Source: an uncultured Prevotellaceae bacterium
GTDB taxonomy: Bacteria > Bacteroidota > Bacteroidia > Bacteroidales > Muribaculaceae
Length of the DNA stretch: 64,000 nt
NCBI GenBank assembly: GCA_900319525.1
Contig: ONOU01000012.1
Coordinates: 1 to 64,000 of the forward strand
Reading direction: 5' to 3'
The position numbers and the translations under genes are program-made. The notes below the pieces were generated by a model. It was not told where the DNA came from, ran no database searches, and saw only the letters and a list, made by a program, of their open reading frames with translations. Shown here in pieces: positions 34,628-43,609 of this stretch. Position 1 is the stretch's first letter. Every line of letters begins with the position of its first letter.

Positions 34628-35899
34628 TCAGTCGATGATGTCAAATCCCGTATAACGCTGCAAGGCGGCAGGAATGCGGATACCCTCGGGAGTCTGGTTA
34701 TTCTCGAGCAGGGCGGCCACGATGCGTGGCAAAGCCAATGCCGAACCGTTGAGGGTGTGGCACAGGTGGGTCTTCTTGTCGTCGCCACGATAGCGGCACT
34801 TCAGGCGGTTGGCCTGATAAGTCTCGAAGTTGGAGACGCTGCTCACCTCGAGCCAGCGCTGCTGGGCAGCCGACCACACCTCAAAGTCAAAGGTGATGGC
34901 ACTGGTGAAGCTCATGTCACCGCCACACAGGCGCAGGATGTGCCACGGCAGTTCCAACTTGTCGAGCAGTCCCTGCACATGGTCTTTCATCTCCTCGAGT
35001 GCGGCATAGGAGTTCTCGGGCTTCTCGATGCGCACGATTTCCACCTTGTCAAACTGGTGCAGGCGGTTCAAGCCACGCACGTCCTTGCCATAGGAGCCTG
35101 CCTCACGGCGGAAACATGCCGAGTAGGCACAATTCTTCTTGGGCAGTTCCTCCTGCGGGATGATGACGTCACGGTACATATTGGTGACGGGCACCTCGGC
35201 AGTGGGAATCAGGTAGAAGTTGTCCACCTGGCAGTGGTACATCTGCCCCTCCTTGTCGGGGAGCTGTCCAGTACCCAGTCCCGATGCCTCGTTAACAACC
35301 AGCGGGGGTTCGATTTCGAGGTAGCCAGCCTTGCCGGCCTCATCGAGGAAGAACTGGATCAAGGCGCGCTGCAGGCGTGCACCCTTTCCCACATAGACGG
35401 GGAATCCGGCACCGGTGATTTTCACACCCAGGTCAAAGTCAATCAAGTTATATTTCTTGGCCAGGTCCCAGTGCGGCAGGGCATCCTCGCCCAACTCGGG
35501 CATCTTGCCTCCGGTCTTCTCGACCACATTGTCCTCGGCAGTGCGGCCCTCGGGCACGCCGCTGTAGGGCACATTGGGCACACTGAGCAGAATCTCGGTA
35601 ATTTCGTCCTGTGCGGCTGTCAAGTTATCGTCAATCTCCTTGTTTGCTGTCTTGAGAGCAGCCACTTGAGCCTTGACGTTCTCGGCCTCGTCACGGTTAC
35701 CCTGTTTCATCAGGGCACCGATCTGTGCGGCCATCTTGTTGAGGACAGCGGCGTTATCGTCACGCTGTTTCTGCAGTGCACGGCGCTGCTTGTCCAGTTC
35801 CACGATGCGCATGATGGGCTCGCGTCCGTCAAACTGCTTGACGGCAAGGCGGCGAATCACGTCCTCGGGATCCTGGTTAATAAGTTGTAATGTCAGCAT
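34628..35899 (-). CDS. serS: Seryl-tRNA synthetase
   Basis: A 423-residue class II enzyme. An N-terminal coiled-coil arm (about residues 28-105, LDKQRRALQKQRDDNAAVLNK) contacts the tRNA-Ser long variable arm. The catalytic core has the motif 2 region CFRREAGSYGKDVRGLNRLHQF and the motif 3 part LPRIVAALLENNQ. It charges tRNA-Ser and tRNA-Sec. It begins 44 bp after ftsZ in the same direction, so it may share the dcw transcript. Confidence 0.97.
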   Translation of the reverse strand: MLTLQLINQDPEDVIRRLAVKQFDGREPIMRIVELDKQRRALQKQRDDNAAVLNKMAAQIGALMKQGNRDEAENVKAQVAALKTANKEIDDNLTAAQDEITEILLSVPNVPYSGVPEGRTAEDNVVEKTGGKMPELGEDALPHWDLAKKYNLIDFDLGVKITGAGFPVYVGKGARLQRALIQFFLDEAGKAGYLEIEPPLVVNEASGLGTGQLPDKEGQMYHCQVDNFYLIPTAEVPVTNMYRDVIIPQEELPKKNCAYSACFRREAGSYGKDVRGLNRLHQFDKVEIVRIEKPENSYAALEEMKDHVQGLLDKLELPWHILRLCGGDMSFTSAITFDFEVWSAAQQRWLEVSSVSNFETYQANRLKCRYRGDDKKTHLCHTLNGSALALPRIVAALLENNQTPEGIRIPAALQRYTGFDIID

Positions 35900-35943
35900 T
35901 CTAGTCCTTAGTCCTTATGTTTAAGTCGTTTGTCTTTTGTTTC

Positions 35944-37353
35944 TTAGTTTTCACCAAAGTCGATGGTCTGGGAGTCACCCGTGGCAGGACGCTTCGATGA
36001 CTTGGGCACCTCGACAGGGCGCTCATTGCTGGCAGCCAGCTGGCGCTCCTTGATCTGGTTGCGGAAGTCAGGCCTGCGGCTGAAGGTCGGCTTCTTCTCA
36101 ATCATGTCGATCACGTCGTCATCATCCATCTGCTCGTGGGTAAAGACAAAATAACGTGCGCTGAGCTGCCTGAGCGTCATGTCGGTGATGGCCTTGTCGC
36201 CATATTCATCCTTGAGGCGCTGGGCATCGGTAATCTTGGGATCGGCATGCACGGTCTCGCGCCTGGGGGTCTGAACCGTGGGTACAGGAGCCTCCTTGTC
36301 CAACGAGACATTGAAACCAGAGGCCAGCACGGTCACCTTGATCTGGTCCTCGAGCGTGTTGTCAAATGCCATACCCCAGATCACGTCAACCTCCTGGTCG
36401 AAGTTGGCCATGAATTCCTGGATCTCGTTCATCTCGTCCATCAACAGGGGATGGTCGCTCTTGGGATTATAGTAGAAGTTCATCAGGATCTTCTGCGAGC
36501 CATAGACGTCACGGTTCTTGAGCAACGGTGACTCGAGGGCATCCTCGATGGCCCTGGTCACACGGCGCTCGCCCGTACCGTAACCCGAACTGATGATAGC
36601 GGCGCCACCATTGCGCAGTGTGGTGTTAACATCGTTGAAGTCCAGATTAATCTTACCCTTAACGGTGATCAGGTCACTGATGCTGCGTGCAGCGATGGTC
36701 AGCGTGTCATCGGCCTTGCCGAATGCGTTGGTAAAGTCAAGGTCCTTGTAGATCTCGGTCAAGCGCTGGTTGTTGATGATGAGCAGGGCATCGACATACT
36801 TGCCCATCTCATCGGCGCCACCCAGTGCCTTGAGAATCTTCTTGGGACCCTCAAACAGGAAGGGGATGGTCACAATACCGATGGTGAGGACGCCCTTCTC
36901 ATGGGCAATGCGTGCCACCACAGGCGCGGCACCGGTACCAGTACCGCCACCCATACCAGCGGTAATGAAGACCATCTTGGTATCGTCGTCGAACAGTGCA
37001 GCGATCTCGGCTTCGCTCTCCTCGGCGGCACGGCGTGCCACGTCAGGCACATTGCCCGCGCCCAGGCCGTGGGTCGTGTTTGGGCCCAGCAGCACGCGGT
37101 TGGGCACCGGTGACTCGTTGAGCTGCTGGCGGTCGGTATTCAGCACGACAAACGACACGCCCTCGATATTCTGCATATACATGTGGTTGATGGCATTGTT
37201 GCCACCACCGCCCACGCCCATCACCTTGATGATGGTGCGGGCTTTATCCTTCTCCTGAAAGCCTGAATTCTGATCCAGTGTGGACATGATGTCCTGCCCA
37301 GGCTCGCGTGAGCCCTTGTTATTCCCACCGAAGTTGATATTATTCTGGTTCAT
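35944..37353 (-). CDS. ftsZ: Cell division protein FtsZ
   Basis: A 469-residue tubulin homolog. The GTP-binding part has GGGGNNAINHM near the N-terminus and the signature GGGTGTGAAPVVA, with the NxDFxD-like synergy loop region in NLDFNDVNTTL. The C-terminal tail after about residue 340 is long and variable, ending SQTIDFGEN. FtsZ forms the Z-ring at midcell. It is the last gene of the dcw cluster, 54 bp after ftsA. Confidence 0.98.
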   Translation of the reverse strand: MNQNNINFGGNNKGSREPGQDIMSTLDQNSGFQEKDKARTIIKVMGVGGGGNNAINHMYMQNIEGVSFVVLNTDRQQLNESPVPNRVLLGPNTTHGLGAGNVPDVARRAAEESEAEIAALFDDDTKMVFITAGMGGGTGTGAAPVVARIAHEKGVLTIGIVTIPFLFEGPKKILKALGGADEMGKYVDALLIINNQRLTEIYKDLDFTNAFGKADDTLTIAARSISDLITVKGKINLDFNDVNTTLRNGGAAIISSGYGTGERRVTRAIEDALESPLLKNRDVYGSQKILMNFYYNPKSDHPLLMDEMNEIQEFMANFDQEVDVIWGMAFDNTLEDQIKVTVLASGFNVSLDKEAPVPTVQTPRRETVHADPKITDAQRLKDEYGDKAITDMTLRQLSARYFVFTHEQMDDDDVIDMIEKKPTFSRRPDFRNQIKERQLAASNERPVEVPKSSKRPATGDSQTIDFGEN

Positions 37354-37407
37354 ATAGCGTTTTGTTTTTTGTTTTAATGATTGGGTAATGACTGGGTATT
37401 ACACGCG

Positions 37408-38730
37408 TTACTGTTCTTCGTCCTCCTCATCCTCTTGCATGATGCGTGCAAAGCGATCGGCAAGTCCCTTGAGGAAGCCACCCTTCTTATCGGGCTTCTT
37501 GGTCCTGGTCTGAGGCCCTTGCACAGGCTTGGGCTCTTCATACTTGTTGGGCATGGGTCCATCAAATGTGAGGCCGTCATCGACATAGTTATTGAGCTCG
37601 ACACATGTTTCTCCGGGCTCGATCATCTCGGCAGCCTTGGCCAGCAGCGAGAACACCTCGATATACTCCATGCGGTTGATCTCGGGATTGAGGATGTTGA
37701 GCCCCATGGGATTCTGGCCCTTGCGCACCTTGATCTTGATGGTTTCCTCCATCTTTTGCTGCAGGCCACCCAGGTGAGCGCTACCGCCAATGAGGACGAT
37801 GCTCTGGATGTCGCTCGATGAAACGCCTGCATCAGCCAGCTGCTGGTTGATGTTGGCAATGATTTCGCCGGTGCGCGCGCTGATGTAGTTGGCGGCATCG
37901 CGCGAATTGACGCCCTCGATAGTCACGCTGCTCACGTTGGTCGGGTCGAGCGGGTTATTGATATTCTTCTTGACATTCTCGGCAGTCTCTTCCAGTACAC
38001 CCAGTCCGTTCATCACGTCACGGGTGAGGTTGCGGCCACCCAGGGGCAGGGTGCTCAGGTAGATGAGCGCATTGTTCTTGTAGATGGTCACCGTGGTGGT
38101 CTCGGCACCCATATCCACGAGCATACAACCCAGCTCACGGTCACTATCGCTCAGGATCTGCTCGGCCACGGCCAGCGGAGTAACGATATAGTCCTTAGCC
38201 GGGATGCCAAAGGTCATCAGTCGGTTCAGGTTAAGCTTCAACGACGGCTTGGCCACGATGAGGTTGACTTTGATCTTGATCGACGAGCCAAACTGGCCGA
38301 CGGGGTTGATGGTTTCCACCTTGTCGACATAGTATGCCCTGGGAACGATATCCACCGTGTCGTGGTTACGGATGGGGGTGCTGGTAGCATCGTGAATGAT
38401 GCGGTCGATCAAGTCCTTGGTGATGGGTTCGGTGGAACCTACGCTGCGGTTCACCTCGCTCAGGCTGCTGTGCAGCGAGCGGCCGCTCACGCCCATATAG
38501 ACCTGCGTGATGCGTCCGTCCACCATACCCTCCAGGTTCTTGAGGATGCGGTTGACGCTGCTCTTGATATTTTCGACATTCTGCACGATACCATACCTGA
38601 CACTGTTCAGGTGCCTTTCCTCCTGCAGATGCTTTACACTCAAGTATCCAGCCGAGGTTTTCTCGGCAATGGCTCCAACAATCTTAGAGCTTCCGATTTC
38701 AAGTGCTACAATGTACTGGTTCTTTTCCAT
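37408..38730 (-). CDS. ftsA: Cell division protein FtsA
   Basis: A 440-residue actin-like ATPase with IVALEIGSSKIVGAIAE at the N-terminus, a second phosphate-binding segment LGCMLVDMGAETTTV, and IVLIGGSAHLGGL. A C-terminal region rich in lysine ends in a predicted amphipathic helix (GFLKGLADRFARIMQ), which would tether it to the inner membrane. It anchors FtsZ and recruits later division proteins. Confidence 0.97.
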   Translation of the reverse strand: MEKNQYIVALEIGSSKIVGAIAEKTSAGYLSVKHLQEERHLNSVRYGIVQNVENIKSSVNRILKNLEGMVDGRITQVYMGVSGRSLHSSLSEVNRSVGSTEPITKDLIDRIIHDATSTPIRNHDTVDIVPRAYYVDKVETINPVGQFGSSIKIKVNLIVAKPSLKLNLNRLMTFGIPAKDYIVTPLAVAEQILSDSDRELGCMLVDMGAETTTVTIYKNNALIYLSTLPLGGRNLTRDVMNGLGVLEETAENVKKNINNPLDPTNVSSVTIEGVNSRDAANYISARTGEIIANINQQLADAGVSSSDIQSIVLIGGSAHLGGLQQKMEETIKIKVRKGQNPMGLNILNPEINRMEYIEVFSLLAKAAEMIEPGETCVELNNYVDDGLTFDGPMPNKYEEPKPVQGPQTRTKKPDKKGGFLKGLADRFARIMQEDEEDEEQ

Positions 38731-38773
38731 AAAACTGAAGATGTATTATAATTCTTTCTATTGTTTTTTGTTG

Positions 38774-39703
38774 TTAATTACTCTTCTTTTGATCCTTCTT
38801 TTGGTCGTCTTTTTTTGCCTTGTCCTGGTCGGGCTTGGCGGCCTCAGGCTTGGCGGCCTTTTCCTGTTGCTCTGCAAGTTTGGCGTCGTCGGCGCTACCC
38901 ACGGTCATCGTTTGGATATCGGGCGGCTGTTCATCGTCGTCAGGCGCCTCGATGACGGTCTGTTGCACGGCCTTGACACGCCTTGTGGCCACGATCTGGT
39001 GGTTCCACTTCACCGAGATGGTGTCAAATGTGTTCCACCCCCTTTTGGGCATCACTTCTTTATAGAACAGCTTGAGCTTGGCAAACTTGTTCTCCAGCCC
39101 CGAGACATTGCCCACATTGATAACGTGACCGCTGATGGCCGGCACCAGGATGATGTTGTTGGTGTCACGCACGGTGTACATGGTCACCAGCGAGCGCAGC
39201 AGCGTGTCGCCCTCGACATAATCGATGAGCGGCAGCAGGCGCGTGGGCGGGTACTTGCGGGTGAAGTGCCCCTGCACCACGGGCACATCGCTGTGGTAAT
39301 ACATAGACGCCAGCATGCGCTTGCCCGCACGGTTCACATAGTAGGACTGCTCCCCGTCAAAAACGCGGAACACGGGTGCCAGCTGACTGACACGTATCAG
39401 CAGCTTGCCGCCCTGACACTTGACAATGTCGGCACTCTCCAGGTAAGGCGAGAGCCTGAGGGCCTCCTCGATATCGGAGGCATCGATGTCTCCCATGTGC
39501 TTGCCCACCACTTTGATGCCCTGTCCCTTGAGGTCGTTGAGCACGCCCTCGGGGGTGACAAACGACGTGCTGTCGCCGTTGACGACCTGCACCTCGATGC
39601 CCGTGCACAGCTCACCCCGCGACTTGTTTCTCGCCCACAGGATACCGATGACGAGAGCTATCGCGAGTACCGCCAGAATACTATTTTGTATCAGTCGTTT
39701 CAA
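38774..39703 (-). CDS. ftsQ: Cell division protein FtsQ
   Basis: A 309-residue bitopic protein: short N-terminal cytoplasmic part, one TM segment (about residues 6-22), a POTRA-like domain (VVNGDSTSFVTPEGVLNDLKG) and the FtsQ domain. The long tail is rich in Lys, Asp, Gln and Pro. FtsQ links the cytoplasmic and periplasmic division proteins. The start must be TTG: TTGA joins the ftsQ start to the murC stop and no ATG or GTG stands nearby in frame. Confidence 0.93.
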   Translation of the reverse strand: MKRLIQNSILAVLAIALVIGILWARNKSRGELCTGIEVQVVNGDSTSFVTPEGVLNDLKGQGIKVVGKHMGDIDASDIEEALRLSPYLESADIVKCQGGKLLIRVSQLAPVFRVFDGEQSYYVNRAGKRMLASMYYHSDVPVVQGHFTRKYPPTRLLPLIDYVEGDTLLRSLVTMYTVRDTNNIILVPAISGHVINVGNVSGLENKFAKLKLFYKEVMPKRGWNTFDTISVKWNHQIVATRRVKAVQQTVIEAPDDDEQPPDIQTMTVGSADDAKLAEQQEKAAKPEAAKPDQDKAKKDDQKKDQKKSN

Positions 39704-41082
39704 CGTTGTTGTTTCTTGAATTCAGAGCATATTTGTGGCAGCAAGTTGGCGATATCGCCGGCACCTGCTGTCAATAGGACGTCAAAATTACTCAATTCTA
39801 TTGACTTAATCAAATTTTCTTTAGAGTAAATGCATTTTTTTGTGCTAGTGACCTGATTGAGGATGATTTCGCTCGTCACTCCCGGGATGGGTTGCTCACG
39901 CGCCGGATAGATGGGCAAGAGGATCACCTCATCGGCCAGCGACAGCGCTGCCGCAAACCCTGGAGCGAAGTCGCGGGTGCGGGTGTAGAGGTGGGGCTGG
40001 AAGATGACTGTCAAGCGCCTGCCAGGGTACAAATCGCGCACCGATCGGATGCTTGCGGTCAACTCTCCGGGATGATGGGCATAGTCATCGATCATCACCC
40101 TACCCTGATTGCCGGGTTCCTTAATCCAGAACTCAAAACGGCGCTTGGGCCCCTGGAACGATGCCATAGCCCTGCGCATGGCATCGGCTGGCACGTCCAC
40201 GAGGCAGCAGGCCGCCATGGCGGCAATGGCATTCTCGATATTGATATCTACCGGCACGCCCAGGCGGATGTCTGCCACGGTCTGCCACGGGGTCACCAGG
40301 TCAAAGGTAATCTCGCCGTCCCCCTTGCGGATGTTAGCGGCGTGAAAATCGCCCTCATCGCGGCTATAGGTGTAGGTCTTCACACCCTCGGGCACGCGGG
40401 GACGCATTTCGAGTCCGGTGTGCATGATGAGCGCCCCTCCGGGCTGAATGAGTTCGGTGAAGTGGGCAAAGCTCTCCAGATAGGCCTCTGCCGTGCCGTA
40501 GATGTCCAAGTGGTCAGGCTCGGTTGATGTCACCACGGCAATGTGGGGACGCAGGTGATGGAATGAACGGTCAAACTCATCGGCCTCGATAACCGAGTAG
40601 GGACTGGTTGCCGACAGCAGGAAATTGCTGTCATAGTTGCGCAACACACCGCCCAGGAAGGCGTTGCAGCCGATGCCCGAGTCATGCAGCATGTGGGCCG
40701 CCATGCTCGAGGTCGTGGTCTTGCCATGGGTTCCGGCAAAGCACAAGCCCTTGGAGTGAGAGGTCACAACTCCCAGTAACGCCGCACGCTTGAGTACCTC
40801 AAAGCCATTGTTGCGAAAGTAGGTCAAGCCCTGGTGCTCGTCAGGAACGGCGGGAGTATAGACAACCAGCGTGCGCTCGGGGTCACGGCAGTAATCGGGA
40901 ATAAGCGCAGGGTCCTCGTCAAAGTCGATGTGTACCCCTTCCTGTTCCAGCGCGCGGGTCAAGTCGCTGGGTGTGCGGTCATAGCCAGCCACGCGCTTGC
41001 CCTTAGCCAGGAAATAGCGCTCCAGGGCAGCCATGCCGATGCCCCCAGCTCCCACAAAGTATAGTGAATCAAACTCTTTCAT
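39700..41082 (-). CDS. murC: UDP-N-acetylmuramate-L-alanine ligase
   Basis: A 460-residue Mur ligase. Domain 1 starts SLYFVGAGGIGMAALERYF, the ATP-binding loop is GTHGKTTTSSMAAHM, and domain 3 contains VMIDDYAHHPGE. It adds L-alanine to UDP-MurNAc, the first step of the stem peptide, in the cytoplasm. It starts 23 bp after murG, and its stop overlaps the ftsQ start. Confidence 0.98.
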   Translation of the reverse strand: MKEFDSLYFVGAGGIGMAALERYFLAKGKRVAGYDRTPSDLTRALEQEGVHIDFDEDPALIPDYCRDPERTLVVYTPAVPDEHQGLTYFRNNGFEVLKRAALLGVVTSHSKGLCFAGTHGKTTTSSMAAHMLHDSGIGCNAFLGGVLRNYDSNFLLSATSPYSVIEADEFDRSFHHLRPHIAVVTSTEPDHLDIYGTAEAYLESFAHFTELIQPGGALIMHTGLEMRPRVPEGVKTYTYSRDEGDFHAANIRKGDGEITFDLVTPWQTVADIRLGVPVDINIENAIAAMAACCLVDVPADAMRRAMASFQGPKRRFEFWIKEPGNQGRVMIDDYAHHPGELTASIRSVRDLYPGRRLTVIFQPHLYTRTRDFAPGFAAALSLADEVILLPIYPAREQPIPGVTSEIILNQVTSTKKCIYSKENLIKSIELSNFDVLLTAGAGDIANLLPQICSEFKKQQR

Positions 41083-41105
41083 TACATCATCTATTGTATT
41101 GGTTA

Positions 41106-42233
41106 TCAGGCTTTCTTGTTCTCGATAATCTTTTCCACCTCATCAACGATGCGCTCGGCAGCGTCACGCAGGGCCATCTTCAGGACGTTGGAGCCCAGCG
41201 AAGCGGTCTTGGCCTCATCGGCAACGGTCTCCAGCATCGTATTCACGAGCTGTGCCGCAGCATCGGCATCGGTGACCATGATGGCGGCGTCACGGGTCGA
41301 GAGAGCGAGGGCGTTCTTGGTCTGATGATCCTCGGCCACATTGGGCGAGGGCACCAGGATAGCGGCCTTGCCCAGCAGCTGCAGCTCGGAAATGGAGCTG
41401 GCGCCGGCACGCGAAACCACCAGATCGGCAGCGCGATAGGCCATATCCATATTGCTGATAAAGGCCATCTGCGCCACATTCTTCACGCCCGAAGCGTCAA
41501 GGGCCTCACGACACTGCTGGTCATAGATTTTACCCGTCTGCCAGATGACCTGTACGTCACCGGCCTCGCCTATTCTCTTCAAGCCATCGATGATCGCGTT
41601 ATTGATGGTGCGGGCGCCCAGGCTGCCGCCGATGATGAGGATGGTCTTCCTGTTTGGATCCATGCCCATGGCCTGGCGAGCCTGCTCCTGCGTGGCACCA
41701 CACTCCAGCAGGTTGCGCCTGACGGGATTACCGGTGAGCACGATCTTCTCACTGGGGAAGAAACGTTCCATGCCGTCATAGGCGACACAGATCTTGTCGG
41801 CCTTGGCAGCCAGTAGCTTATTGGTCACGCCAGCATAGGAATTCTGTTCCTGCAAGAGCGTGGGAATGCCCTGTTTCTGAGCCTCCTTGAGCATTGGTCC
41901 AGAGGCGTATCCACCCACGCCGATAGCGATGTCGGGCTTAAAATCCTTGAGGATCTTGCGCGCCATGCCCATGCTCTTGTACAAGCGTGCCAGAACCTTG
42001 AAATTGCGCAGCAGGTGCTTGCGGTCAAAGCCGCTCACGGGCAGGCCGATGATGTTGTAGCCAGCAGCGGGCACTTTTTCCATTTCCATGCGTCCCTGCG
42101 CACCGACGAACAGTATTTTGGCCTCGGGGTGGCGGCGGCGCACCTCGTTGGCGATGGACAAGGCGGGGAAGATGTGTCCACCAGTACCTCCACCGCTGAC
42201 CAGTACATTGAGTTGTTGATTATTTCCAGACAT
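41106..42233 (-). CDS. murG: MurG glycosyltransferase (lipid II synthesis)
   Basis: A 375-residue GT28 enzyme with the glycine-rich loops VSGGGTGGHIFPAL, AIGVGGYASGPML and IGGSLGARTIN. It adds GlcNAc from UDP-GlcNAc to lipid I at the cytoplasmic face of the membrane to give lipid II. The start is set at ATG 42233, overlapping the ftsW end by 14 nt; ATG 42269 is in frame but would overlap by 50 nt and adds a non-conserved head. Confidence 0.97.
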   Translation of the reverse strand: MSGNNQQLNVLVSGGGTGGHIFPALSIANEVRRRHPEAKILFVGAQGRMEMEKVPAAGYNIIGLPVSGFDRKHLLRNFKVLARLYKSMGMARKILKDFKPDIAIGVGGYASGPMLKEAQKQGIPTLLQEQNSYAGVTNKLLAAKADKICVAYDGMERFFPSEKIVLTGNPVRRNLLECGATQEQARQAMGMDPNRKTILIIGGSLGARTINNAIIDGLKRIGEAGDVQVIWQTGKIYDQQCREALDASGVKNVAQMAFISNMDMAYRAADLVVSRAGASSISELQLLGKAAILVPSPNVAEDHQTKNALALSTRDAAIMVTDADAAAQLVNTMLETVADEAKTASLGSNVLKMALRDAAERIVDEVEKIIENKKA

Positions 42234-43581
42234 TTTTAACAGGTATTTCGGTTGGGTTTTCGGCATCAAGGCCCTCGATCACGGGAGTCTCTTCGACCTT
42301 ATTCTTCTTGTTGCCATAGTTGGCGATAGTGCGGCTCACGCTCAGCATCACGCCAAAGGCGATACTGATCACGAGAATCGATGTGCCGCCCTTGGAGATG
42401 AGCGGCAGGGGCTGGCCCGAAACGGGGAACACGCCCACGTTGATGGCCATGTGGAACAGGGCCTGGAAGGTGATGAACGACGCCATACCGATGACGAGCA
42501 GCGACGGCAGCACACGCTTGCTGCGCCGCACGATCATCGCGGCACGCCCCAGCAACGACAGGTAAAGCAGCAGCACAAAGATGCCGCCCACAAATCCCCA
42601 CTCCTCGACAATAATCGAGAAAATATAATCACTGAAGGCCAGCGGCAGGCGGCTGCACTCCCTGGACTTGCCCACGCCGAAGCGGATGATGCCGCCATTG
42701 GCCTGAGCCATGCGCGAGAACATCTCCTGCTGGTTCTTGGCCGTGATGGGCTTATGCACCAGCGAGTCGCTGTTCAACCATTCATTCACGCGTTTCTTCC
42801 ATGTACCAGAGCGGGCCACTTCCTGACGGGCGTCCATGCCCGATGGCATGTCCTCCTGCAGGCTGTCGTTGGTGGCGGTGTACTGCATCTCCTTCTGGGA
42901 GTCCTTGAACATCTCTTCCTTCTTGTCGTTACTGCTCTTGATGATGACAAAGAAGCCGAACATGATGCCAAAGAAGAGCATCAGGATACCGATCTTCTTG
43001 AACTTTGCGCCACCGATGAGCAGCATCGAGCCGCTGATGGCGATGAGCAGCAGCGTGTTGGTCAAGCCGCTCCTGATCATCAAACCGCCATACAGTGCCA
43101 CCACCACAGCGGCCCCGATGAGGCCGTTGGTGCTGATGTCCTGGTTCTTCTGAGATTTGGCAAAGATATAGGACAAGATGGTGACAATCGACAGCTTGGC
43201 CAGCTCGGCCGGCTGCAGCGTGACGCCAGGCAATATCGTCATGGCACGACGGGCGCCATTGATGATTTCGCCAAAGAACATGACATAAATCAGGCAAAAT
43301 ACCGTAATCACGGCAAGACCCGGAATCATCGCATAGAGGAATGCCGGCTTGTTGTAGTCAACACGCTGCAACAGCACAACACTCACCGCACCCACAGCCA
43401 GGAAGAAGCACTGCTTGAAGATGGGCATGTAGATGCCCTGCGATGCGATCTCGCGGCTGGATGCGCTGTAGCTCTCCACGATGGAGATGATGAGCAGCAT
43501 GATGTAGATGCCCCAGATCCACGGGTCGCCGTACTTCTGGGATATCTCGGTGTATTTATTTGTCTTTGGGTTGGGAGACAT
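42220..43581 (-). CDS. ftsW: Peptidoglycan glycosyltransferase FtsW
   Basis: A 453-residue SEDS-family protein with about ten TM segments. Conserved parts are GARRAMTILPGVTLQPAELAKL and the end segment LPLISKGGTSILV. A hydrophilic loop of about 80 residues (from about KSSNDKKEEMF) is large compared with proteobacterial FtsW, as is usual in this phylum. It polymerises lipid II at the septum with FtsI. It lies 28 bp after murD. Confidence 0.96.
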   Translation of the reverse strand: MSPNPKTNKYTEISQKYGDPWIWGIYIMLLIISIVESYSASSREIASQGIYMPIFKQCFFLAVGAVSVVLLQRVDYNKPAFLYAMIPGLAVITVFCLIYVMFFGEIINGARRAMTILPGVTLQPAELAKLSIVTILSYIFAKSQKNQDISTNGLIGAAVVVALYGGLMIRSGLTNTLLLIAISGSMLLIGGAKFKKIGILMLFFGIMFGFFVIIKSSNDKKEEMFKDSQKEMQYTATNDSLQEDMPSGMDARQEVARSGTWKKRVNEWLNSDSLVHKPITAKNQQEMFSRMAQANGGIIRFGVGKSRECSRLPLAFSDYIFSIIVEEWGFVGGIFVLLLYLSLLGRAAMIVRRSKRVLPSLLVIGMASFITFQALFHMAINVGVFPVSGQPLPLISKGGTSILVISIAFGVMLSVSRTIANYGNKKNKVEETPVIEGLDAENPTEIPVKNVWK

Positions 43582-43609
43582 ATCGTTGTCTTGAGATTAG
43601 TCGGGTGAA

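Noticed and set aside
34598-35890. Long plus-strand ORF of 430 codons
   Set aside because: It is antisense to serS and comes from the codon bias of that gene.
38507-39829. Plus-strand ORF of 440 codons
   Set aside because: Antisense to ftsA and ftsQ; no family features.
42451-43608. Plus-strand ORF of 385 codons rich in His and Gln
   Set aside because: It is antisense to ftsW, with composition typical of shadow frames.
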